39,580 bases of DNA from Zygnema cylindricum (lineage: Eukaryota > Streptophyta > Zygnematophyceae > Zygnematales > Zygnemataceae): NCBI GenBank assembly GCA_037447655.1, contig JBBHKE010003545.1, positions 27,501-67,080 of the forward strand, given 5' to 3'. A program made the translations under genes and the position numbers. The stretch's first letter is position 1; each line of letters begins with the position of its first letter. The notes under the pieces were generated by a model, which was given only the letters and a program-made list of their open reading frames with translations, did not search any database and had not been told where the DNA came from. Below are positions 22,119 to 31,149 of the stretch, one piece after another.

Positions 22119-22530
22119 CCGTACGACCTACATTTTCCGTGATTTCCGGGATAGCGATTTGGATCGTACCCGCTGTCCTACCGTACGACGTATATTTTTC
22201 CGCTATTTCCGCCGACGGCGGATTTGATTATTTCGCGTCGGTCGTACGACTTGTGTCGACCGGAATTCCCGCGGCCACAAATTGGACCGTACTTGCGGTC
22301 CTGCCGTACCTTATTTATTTCTCCATGATTTTTTAACGACAACTTACCGTACTGTATATATTTTGCGCAATTCTCGCCGACGGTAGCTTTGATCATTTCA
22401 CGTTGACCGTACGACTCATATTTTCCAGAATTCGCGCGACGACAAAGTGGAACGTACCTTCGGTCCTACCGTACCTGCGTTCATTTCCCCAAATCCCGGC
22501 CGACGACAATTTGGAATCATTTCGCGCAAG
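22119..22530. repeat. 61-62-bp satellite-like tandem array, seven copies
   Basis: Units anchored by CCGTAC start near 22119, 22180, 22241, 22303, 22345 (short unit before it), 22406 and 22468. A typical unit is ACCGTACGACGTATATTTTCC, then ATTTCCGCCGACGGC, GATTTGGATC and TTTCGCGTCGGTC, interrupted by substitutions. It is GC-richer than its surroundings and starts about 100 bases after the copia element is truncated. Confidence 0.85.
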
Positions 22531-23410
22531 GGAGCATCTCGACCGTCGACGCGAAGTATACGATTTTCGTAATATCGCCACTGGACCGTTGATACGTGTG
22601 ACAGACAAAGCTACTGTCAGTTCTGATGAAGCTACGCTATTGGACTATTTTAAGTCGTGAACCATTTGGAGGTTCACGCATTCACATGTAGATAGGAAGG
22701 GTTTTAATCCGTAGGTTATAGATTCTGTAACGTAGGGCATACGATTTCGGCCTCCTATTGGCTGAATCCAAACTAGACGCAAATATTTACATAGCACGAT
22801 GTACTATGATTGGCTTGTTTTCGCTAGGCGTAGTTTTGGTTACTTAGTTCATTTCGCATCATTTCCTGCACACAATTTTCAAGTGCAGGAATTATTCATT
22901 TGATTTATTTTCAGTATTGAGGATTCTCTGCAGCCATCTTTTTATTTGTAAAATTGTCCGGACAGCTTAGAGGCGATTTTCTGCCTTTGCGTGAAGCGTC
23001 TAGTTTTCTATTACATTATCAATATCTTGTAAAGCCTTACAAATTAATCTATACGGCTTCGGCCAAGACCTACATGGTTTCCCTTCACTTTTCTCATCCT
23101 TTTGGGTGGATTTCGACCGCGATCTCACATCACAAACTTCTTTCCCCTGCTGTGGCTGAATTTTAATTTGTGTGGAAGTTGCATGTTGGGATTATTAATT
23201 TGTGGTTTTATTTCTTGAGATTGTGTATTTATTTCTATTTGGCTTTTGCGCATCTTTTGAGTTTAGTTATCTCAAACCTCATAAGTGTCAGGCATATTGT
23301 CATTTTCAGTTTTTATTTATCCTTCTCGGTTGTTTATGCTTTGATTTATTCTATTTAAGTATAAATTCAGATTATCCTTGATAAGATAACTCCTGCAAGG
23401 AATATTAATA
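22531..23410. other. no gene seen
   Basis: Spacer between the satellite array and SINE copy B. One small hairpin, TCCTGCAC...GTGCAGGA, lies near 22865-22891. Open frames are short and unrecognised. Confidence 0.4.
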
Positions 23411-23870
23411 GACCGTGGGGCCTAGTGGTCATCCATCGGCTGCTTAACCATAACCAGCTAAGTCGTTGACCTTTCTTTTTCTTCCACCTTGCCTATTGTT
23501 GTATTTACCCATTTTTACTTTTATGATTTATTTCATTTCCGATATCTCGCTATCATTTGAGTTTAAGTTGAGCACAGCTGATGATATTGCATGCACCTTC
23601 ATGTCATTGGACACATGCACGACAGCCACGTCATTCTTTAAGTATTTATAAAATACAACATGTATATCGATTCATCAAGACCTATTCGATAAGAAAGATG
23701 GGTATTCCGTACGGTTGTCATCCGAGAGGTTATAGGATCAAATCTTGGCCCTACAACCTATCTTTTACAAGAACTGTGTTTTTCTGCCTGTTTTCTCATC
23801 TGCTTCAGGGGGCCATGGATCCTTGCTAGTTCTCAATGATTACGACAAGTATGAGAACTGTAAAATGACC
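23411..23870 (+). mobile_element. tRNA-derived SINE, copy B (possibly interrupted)
   Basis: A tRNA-like box A, GGGGCCTAGTGGTCATC, lies at about 23417-23433. A box B-like GGTTATAGGATCAAATCTTGG is at about 23729-23749, too far away for one tRNA head, so the head is either interrupted or belongs to a separate copy. The body GGGGCCATGGATCC...AATGATTACGACAAGTATGAGA matches copies A and C. Confidence 0.5.
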
Positions 23871-23879
23871 ATAGACTGA

Positions 23880-25300
23880 CTAAAGAGATAGATTATATAA
23901 TACCTTTTTCCAACAATTTTTCTTTAACTCTGGAATAACCAACACATGAAAGAATGTCATTATGTATGTCTTTCCCTCAACTAAGACTCTCAGATCTACC
24001 GATCCTACCACAGTATTGGTGACTACCCTCCCATCCCCATACTCTATCTCTACGGTGGGGATCTTTGTTATCTTAGTGAACAGATTTTTTTCCTTACTCA
24101 TGTGCATAAAGGCACCCAAATCCAAAATCCAACCTCCTTCACCTTTTAATCCCCCGAAAGCACGTTTTTGCTTTCGAGGAATTTCGACCTTGGTTTTCGC
24201 CTCCAACTCCTCATCAAACAAGAGCTCATCGTCCTCGTCCTTGGATTCCTTCTCATGTACTTGGGTCACAAGAGCCTTTTTCTTTCCTCTTGGAGGTCCA
24301 CCGATCTGACCCTCCTTTATCAGAAGTTCGGTTAGCTTGGTGCAAAATGCCATATAGTGCCCTGGTTTCTTACAAAAATGACACAATCCCTAAGGAGCCC
24401 TCGGTCTGAACTCATCTGTCTGATTTTTTTGCCCCCCCCCCCTCCATAGTTTTCGACCGGTTTTCTGGAATCCCTGTTCCTCCAATCGGTCCCGGCTGCC
24501 AAGGCTTGCCCACTTTTTCCTCCCCTTCGGATCTCAATCGTATTCTCTAGAATGAGAATCATCCCTACCACTGAATTCCATATCCACTTTGAGTCCGGCA
24601 AGTCCTACACACGGTTGACTTTATTCTCGAACTCATCTGGTAATTTCATGAGCAAGCAGTTAACCTTTTCCTTTTCATTTTCTACTTTTCCAACATTCTC
24701 TTGCTCCATGAAAAGTGTTGCGAGCTCATCACAAAAATCCAACATCTTCCCTCCTTTGTATATATATGCATTAAATTTCTTATCAGCCAACTGCTGTTGC
24801 AGAATTGTACCACTTCGGTACATCTCTATGAGAGCCACCCAAAGATCGTATGCCATCTCTACCAGCTAATGAGGAGATACAAGCCTTTGAGTAAGATGGT
24901 AGAGGATGAAGTGCTTTGCCGCCGTATTGTTTTATTCCCAGGTATCAATATCATTCTCCTCGTTCCTCGGAACATGTGAGATGAATGTCGAAAGGGTTCC
25001 TACCACTGTGCTAGTCTCCTTCTCCTTTCCTTTGTCCACAACCTCTTTTTCCTCTTTGTTGGAGATGGATCTACATCTCTGTTGAATGTGCTACTTCCAA
25101 ACCCTGGAGGGATGCGAAGACCCAATTTTCCCCTCACCTGTCGACTCACTATTCCCCAAAATCCTTTTTTACGTAGAGCTCTTGTCATCATACTCTCCAA
25201 GTATATCAAGCAAGTTCCATTAAAGATAGGCACCGTAGAGGGTGGACCCATATCTTGTAATTTTAAGACCCTCATAGGTCCTCAGAATGGGTAGCTCACA
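23880..25300 (-). pseudogene. copia element 2, gag to protease, decayed
   Basis: Reading right to left: Gag start PIFNGTCLIYLESMM and GFWGIVSRQVRG (about 25230-25150), Gag core ALIEMYRSGTILQQQ and YIYKGGKMLDFCDEL (24856-24605), then MPDSKWIWNSVV (about 24601). The intact zinc knuckle is CHFCKKPGHYMAFC (CX2CX4HX4C, about 24383-24342), and the protease region reads GWILDLGAFMHM (about 24150). The catalytic DSG has become DLG, so the protease is inactive. Frame breaks and stops separate the segments. Similarity to element 1 stops near 23920; integrase and RT are absent. It is head-to-head in direction with element 1, so the pair forms an inverted arrangement around 22-23.9 kb. Confidence 0.85.
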
Positions 25301-25439
25301 CGAAGCCCCTAGGATAACCCTGAACCCTTTGTGTTTCAACAAGAATAATTGCCACCCTCGCAGACAAAAACTTTGACCACCTTCATCCTCGTGAAGACGA
25401 GACTCCCCTGTGTCGATAGCAAAACGAATCTCTAAATTT

Positions 25440-25930
25440 GCTCCCCTGAGGAATAAGATATGGAGGGTGAAAGTTGACCTTATGTACAAAAGCACCCTCG
25501 GAGAGAGGCGGCTAGCTACCAATTTTTCCAAGTCCTAAATCCCTCTCTAAACCCTCAACTACTAATGTATGGCACGAATCATAATGTTGTGGCGTACAGA
25601 AAGGTACAAGTGCCGGAGTACTTTCAATATGGCTATCGTACAGCATGGCCAAAATGTCGATGCCTGCCATATAGAGATTTTCTCTTATATTCTCTGGAGA
25701 TGCCGCAAGCCAATGAGGATGTGCCACGTGTCACTTGACGTGGCGGTGACCAAAAACCGCCAAAACGCCTACTTCGCGATCTAGGCGCCTATCGTGGCCA
25801 TTTAATCAAAACAGGCTTTTAACTCTAGCCGTCAAAAGTAGATGCGCGGTATATGTTTTGCTATCAAAACAAATGCGCAGTATTTGTTTCGCAAAGTACC
25901 CTAAGCTATACGTATGCTCTAACTGTGTCT
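25440..25930 (-). mobile_element. 5' noncoding region (LTR/leader) of copia element 2
   Basis: The minus strand carries GCGCATTTGTTTTGATAG, TAGATCGCGAAGTAGGCGTTTT, CGCCACGTC and GAGAGGGATTTAGGACTTGG in the order seen in front of element 1. Precise LTR ends are not visible. Confidence 0.6.
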
Positions 25931-26029
25931 ATGTGTCACAAGTCAATTCACGTCGTTAAATGAATTTTTCTACGTGTACATATTTAAATAATTAACGAAC
26001 CGTATATACCTCAGCACTGGTCTTGGACT

Positions 26030-26260
26030 ATAGGATAAAGGTAACGGCTAGTGTTAACTTTGATGACAGTAGGTACTAGGATCAAATCCTGGGTCCGTTA
26101 GGTTCCATTTTGGTAAACCTACCAAACTACTGCCTGTCTCTCTTTAGACTGCATAGGAAGCCATGGCTCCAGCTCCCTCTCCAACCTTTAGTGATTGTGA
26201 CAAGTGTGGGAGTTGAAGAGAGGTGTTAGAGGCAGACTGCTTCTGCTTCTTTCCTTCATT
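26030..26260 (+). mobile_element. tRNA-derived SINE, copy C
   Basis: Head with box A-like GGATAAAGGTAACGGCTAG (26031-26052) and box B-like GGTACTAGGATCAAATCC (26072-26089). Body GCCATGGCTCCAGCTCCC...AGTGATTGTGACAAGTGTGG, tail ending GCAGACTGCTTCTGCTTC. It matches copies A and B in the body and is the most complete copy on the plus strand. Confidence 0.75.
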
Positions 26261-27737
26261 TTATCTATACAAGTTTAACCTAGAAAATAGTAAAAGAACC
26301 TTTAATTTCTACTCACTTCCTTTTTAAGGCTAGGTCCACAACCTTGAAAGTTCTTGATGTGAACCTGAATCCTTCGGTGGATGATACATATAGATACATG
26401 GATATGGACTTGTCACATAGTATTTTTGGTTGGAGGAGAGCGGATACTTTGACCTCATAGGAGGGTTTTATATACAAAATGGTCGTAAGAAGAAATGTAA
26501 AGACTTATCAGTGGTGGGCTTTTTAGTCTTTTTGAATGAAAACTCTCTCCAGGCATGGCCTGCATGGGAGTTGTTGAACGATGTATCTACAGACCCAAGT
26601 TTCTCTAATAGAAACGAGAGAGAATGCTCCATTGGGTCTCGGGTCTCAATGTGGTTTCTCACATTCTTTACAAAATTAGAAAAATATCGAAGCAACACTT
26701 CTGTAATTCCTGACAAGATTGCACGAGAAAAACCCGTGTCTCTATTGGGTTTGCAAGGATTACGTTACCAAAAGGTTTTCGAACATCATTTTGGAAAACC
26801 AAGTTAACCCTAAGACTTAAAAAGACCACTAAGATCGAAGGCGATGTGTTGACACTGCGGGAGTATATAAGTAAGTTCCCTCGGTGTCAATATATGAGAA
26901 ACCTTTCGCTTAACAATGTACCTCGCTATTAATTTGATATAAACCCTAGTTCTAAAATTTGTTGTTTGTTCCCCTCCATGCAAGTTGTGGACCAGGTACA
27001 CTCCCTGGGCATCTTTAGGTTTATAGTACACAAGAGCCGTAAGCTGTGGGTGAGGCAAGCCAAAGTGGAGATGTAGAGAAAACATGAGCTATTAATGTGA
27101 ACTATAGTGTTTCAAAAATTGGTGTGGCTATCAGCTACGGAAAGGCTCAAATCACGACCCCAAAAACGTCTTATTGCTTTTTGTTGTATTCTTGATATGG
27201 GTACTTTTGACGTGCGTATCGTAAGGAATTGGTACCCGAGTAACCGATAAACCCAAAGGATACATGTTGGTTGTACTCGATGGGACCATCTCTTTCTCCC
27301 TCCTTCCTCCCTCCCTCTCTCCTTCCTCCCTCCCTCTCTCCTTCCCCCCTCCCCCTCTCTCCCTCCCTCCTTAAATCTACACATAGCGCTGCTAATTGCT
27401 CTGTAATTTTTAACTTAAGTAGTGAGCCATTTAAAAAGCGTCGCTTAGTTCTATAATGAAAATATTTATAATAACCATTTGCATGAAATTGTGGCCGCGT
27501 GTAAATGTGGCGACGAAAGAACCACCCACGAAATTTATCGATTATGACGTAAGCGACTGCCATGCAATAGTATCGTAGTACGGTGCAATAGTACCGTGAT
27601 ACGACTGTAATGCCACATTTGCACGGAGGTCATTTGACATTTATGCGATCCTATGTGGCTTTATGCGACATTATGCGACTGGAAGCAAATCATGACTGTA
27701 CTGTTTAGTTTCCGTGTTCTGAAGTATTAAGGATTTA
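26261..27737. other. no gene assigned; unknown open frame and CT-rich tract
   Basis: A 125-codon open frame (26430-26807, plus) has mixed composition but no domain I recognise and no supporting splice sites, so it is not called. A CCTCCCTCTCT-type pyrimidine tract lies at about 27285-27372. The word ATGCGACATTATGCGACT recurs around 27640-27680. No RNA gene was seen. Confidence 0.4.
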
Positions 27738-27953
27738 CAACCGGGAATCGTTATTAGCGTCAAGGTTTTCTTCGCCACTTAAAACATCTTTTCTCCGTAC
27801 ACACTTGTTGGATTTTGAATTTGAGACAGCCAATCGGAAGTTGAGAATGTTACCTTTCAATCGCAGCCGTCAGATCCACAATCCAACGAGTGTGTACGGA
27901 GAAAATATGTTTTAAGTGGCGAAAAAAATCTTGACGCTAATAACGATTCAAGC
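27738..27953. mobile_element. near-palindromic MITE, copy 3
   Basis: Starts CAACCGGGAATCGTTATTAG after TA and ends TAATAACGATTCAAGC region. The arms GCCACTTAAAACATCTTTTC and its complement in GAAAATATGTTTTAAGTGGC pair over about 75 bases. The centre (CCAATCGGAAG...CTTTCAATCGCAG) also pairs weakly, so nearly the whole element is one hairpin. Confidence 0.85.
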
Positions 27954-28100
27954 TGGAAAGTATTCGTGATAATGTGGAATTTAAATAGGGAATTGATCAT
28001 CGTAGTGACTATTTTTCAGTATTTTGGTTGCGTGCAGTCATCTACGTCACGTTGTCAAAGATTACACATTTATAGTACACGTTCGTACAAGTTAAGTACA

Positions 28101-28320
28101 ACAACCGTGAATCGTAATTAGCGTTAATAATTTTTTAGCCACTGAAAACATCTTTTCTCCGTACACATTTTTCCAATTTTCAATTTAAGACCGCCATTCG
28201 TAAACTGAGAATTTTACCTTTCAATCGCAACCGTCAGATCCACAATTCGACATGTGTGTACGGAAAAAAGATGTTTTAAGAGACGAAAGAAGCATTAACG
28301 CTAATAGCGATTCACGGTGG
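28101..28320. mobile_element. near-palindromic MITE, copy 4
   Basis: Left end AACCGTGAATCGTAATTAG, right end CTAATAGCGATTCACGGTGG followed by TA. Same orientation and centre as copy 3 (CAATCGCAACCGTCAGATCC). Confidence 0.85.
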
Positions 28321-28330
28321 TACCTTTTAA

Positions 28331-28663
28331 AGTTTAGATTTGACGGTCAATCCGTTTGGACAGCTTTGACTTGCGAGATATCGTCACGCGACGACCAAAT
28401 CAAGCCACACTATTTAACGACGCCAACATGTGCTCTTAAAGTGGAGTTCACGTAAAGTGAAAAAGTGTCATGCGCGCAACACTTTTATTCACATGTGGTT
28501 CCCGCAGTTTTTGTTACCGTAAACCTTGGCCGGCCGTGTGAATTGTTGTATTTTACTATTTTTTATGACGGTCGACGTTCGCAAGCGCGGCACTTTTTTA
28601 ACCGGTTGTTACAATATTTCCCAAGTCAAAGTTGTTCGACGGATTGACCGTCAAATCTAAACT
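28331..28663. mobile_element. 333-bp element with perfect 25-bp terminal inverted repeats
   Basis: The first 25 bases (28331-28355, starting AGTTTAGATTTGACGG) are exactly the reverse complement of the last 25 (28639-28663). No convincing target duplication and no coding capacity are seen. It lies exactly between MITE copies 4 and 5. A further copy of its right end lies just beyond copy 5, at about 28888-28916. Confidence 0.7.
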
Positions 28664-28671
28664 CACAGCTA

Positions 28672-28886
28672 CACCGTGTATTGCTATTAATGTTAATATA
28701 TTTTTTTCACTTAAAACATCTTTTTTCCGTACACACTTGTCCGATTTTCAATTTGAGACCGTCAATCGGAAGCTAGGAATTTTATCTTTCAATCGCAACC
28801 GTCAGATCTAAAAACTGATATGCGTGTACGGATATAAGATGTTTAAAGAGACGAAAAAACATTAACACTAATAACGATTCACAGTG
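28672..28886. mobile_element. near-palindromic MITE, copy 5
   Basis: A 215-bp copy flanked by TA on both sides (28670-28671 and 28887-28888). It starts CACCGTGTATTGCTATTAAT and ends TAATAACGATTCACAGTG. This copy shows the TA flanks most clearly. Confidence 0.88.
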
Positions 28887-28888
28887 TA

Positions 28889-29584
28889 GTTCGACGGATT
28901 GACCGTCAAATCTAAAATCGACGGTACGTAACTGTAATAATTCGTACTTAAAATGTACGATTTTTGACAAGCTGACGCAAAATTGAAGCTCGTCTCGGGA
29001 AAATATCTAAACTGACCAAATCGCATTCACACCGGAAATGGATGATGAATGAGATGAGGAAACGAATGTCCTTTTGTTTTGTTTGGACGTGAATCGCCTT
29101 TGACGTCATCTCACGTCAACTAAAACGTCTCGATGTGGTACATGCTACCGTACGATTAAACGTCGAATGACTCAAATTCGTCCGTACCAAGCCATCGTTT
29201 TTGACATTTTTTTACGTTATATTTTAGATGATTGTTTCGTCAAAATTACAAAAAAAAATTAACTTTACATTTTTTTACGTTCGATTCTAGTTGATTTTGA
29301 TTGGTTATTCGTTTATGGTTTACCATTTTAAAAAAAATCGTACAGTACGGATGAATCATTCGAGATGCGACTTCATGTTTTTTCAAAGTCGGATTTTTGC
29401 ATTCCGAAAAGGGTTCCCGGAAAAGAAGATGACTTACCACAGTTGTCAAGTTTTGACGCACTTGACCTTGCGTTTTTGTCCGTCGCTACGCTCCAAATCG
29501 TATATTTTGTCCGTCGCTACGCTCCAAAAAGGTAGAGTGTACGAAAAATTAGAATAAAAATTATTTCCAAAAAAGACGACATTC
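28889..29584. other. no gene seen
   Basis: Spacer with a second copy of the 28.65-kb inverted-repeat end at its start and a small direct repeat (GTCCGTCGCTACGCTCCAAA) at about 29479-29527. No recognisable gene. Confidence 0.45.
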
Positions 29585-29656
29585 CCAATTAGCGTAAATA
29601 ACGCTAATTGTTTCATTACGCTATCTATTTCATTACGCTAATAGCGATTCACGGTG
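29585..29656. mobile_element. truncated end of the palindromic MITE
   Basis: Ends CTAATAGCGATTCACGGTG, the canonical right end, directly abutting copy 6 with one shared TA. Only about 70 bases remain, and they contain rearranged ATTACGCTA words. Confidence 0.7.
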
Positions 29657-29658
29657 TA

Positions 29659-29877
29659 CTTCCGTGAATCGCAATTAGCGTTAATGTTTTTTTACTTCTC
29701 TTAAAACATCGTTTCTCCGTACACACATGTCGGATTGTGGATCTGACGGCTGCGATTGAAAGATGAAATTCTCAGCTTCCGATTGGCGGTCTTAAATTGA
29801 AAAATGGACAAATGTGTACGGAGAAAAGATGTTTTCAGTGGCTAAACAATTATTAACGCTAATTATCACTCGATGTG
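29659..29877. mobile_element. near-palindromic MITE, copy 6
   Basis: Starts CTTCCGTGAATCGCAATTAG and ends TTAACGCTAATTATCACTCG. Its centre is in reverse orientation compared with copies 3-5 (GGATCTGACGGCTGCGATTG precedes CTTCCGATTGGCGGTC). Confidence 0.83.
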
Positions 29878-31149
29878 CAAAATGCCAAAATGCCATATAG
29901 CGCACGAAATTTACAAACTCTGGTGAATCTTCGCACGGTATACTGATTCTGTGCGGTTTTTAGTACGAAATGTTCGCACTTTTTGAAACATTAAATTTTT
30001 ATTTTTTAGCTCCTAAAGACCGAAACAGTGAAAATAACAAAAAGTGAAATTCACTCCAAAAGTGGAATATTTCAAATCATGAAAATTTGACTTTTTGTAT
30101 GATTTTTTTTCCTCTCTTTTTTTTCTCAAATGTTGTTCTGAAACAAAGGATTCCATTGTTTTATTTTTTTTTTTAATTTTATGTTTTCAACTCAATTAGC
30201 GCCACTTCGTGTCAATTTTTCTTTTTCCAATTTTTATTTTTCTTCAATCAAGTCCTTAGAAAGGTTTGTAAAAATTTACTTTTCTTAGTCCTTTTTTCTA
30301 TTTCTTGTACATTTTTCTGCACATTTTCTGTACCTTTCTGTACTTTTCTGTATTTTTTTGTTCTTCATTGTACTTTCTTGTACTTTTTTGACTTGTTGTA
30401 CAGGAGGATTTTTACGCTCGTTAAATTGTTAAAAATTGTTAAATTGTTTCCGTTTTTTTTTTTTTTAAATTGAACGTAAAATTATGAATTATGAGTTTAT
30501 AATATAAATGTAAAGTTGGAATGTTATGAATGTTTGAAACATTTATTTTTATTTTTTAGTCAATTTATCAAATTTATTTTGATTTTTGTTTTTCTTGCCA
30601 ACTTATAATTTTTTTATTATTTTTGTTGTCTCCAAAAAAATGGTTACAAATAAATTAAAAATAAACAAATGATTATATTAATGTTTTTTGAAGTAAATAT
30701 ATTTGGTTATAATTTCTCGAAAAAAAACTGACAATTTTTTTTTTTCTTATTTCATTATTATTAATTGCTAAGATACAAAATTTTCTTCCTCTCCCCCTTT
30801 CCTCCTCGCTCTCCCTCTCCCTCTCCCTCTCCCTCTCCCTCTCCCTCTCCCTCTCCTCTCCCTCAGTTAGAGGTAGAAGGAGAGAGGGAGAGAGGGAGAG
30901 TGGGAGGGTCGAGAAGAAGGGAAGAGTGGGAGAGCCAGGGGGAATTTTGACTAAACTCTATTAAATTATTGTTTAATTAGTTTAAATCCTATTTAATTTC
31001 ATGTAAATTGCTGACATATTGTTGACATTTTAACCCCACCAGTCCTGAATTGTTTTAAAAAGACCCAAATCTCTTTACTCTTTTTTCCTCCTCCTCCTCC
31101 TCCTCCTCCTCCTTTTACCCTTTTCTCTTCTCCCTCCCCTCCTCCTTTT
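29878..31149. other. upstream flank of the tRNA ligase gene; (CTCCCT)n tract
   Basis: Strongly T-rich sequence with no supported gene. A run of at least nine CTCCCT hexamers lies at about 30808-30863, and GAGAGGGAGAGAG at about 30880-30905 faces it, so the two could pair as a hairpin. (CTC)n follows at 31089-31112. The ligase promoter should lie here, but no clear TATA or initiator was singled out. Confidence 0.5.

Noticed and set aside
22954-23166. 70-codon open frame after the satellite array
   Set aside because: Short, no domain, no conserved start context; within chance for this length.
26430-26807. 125-codon plus-strand open frame
   Set aside because: No recognisable domain, no coding-like neighbours or splice links, and a comparably open frame exists on the other strand.
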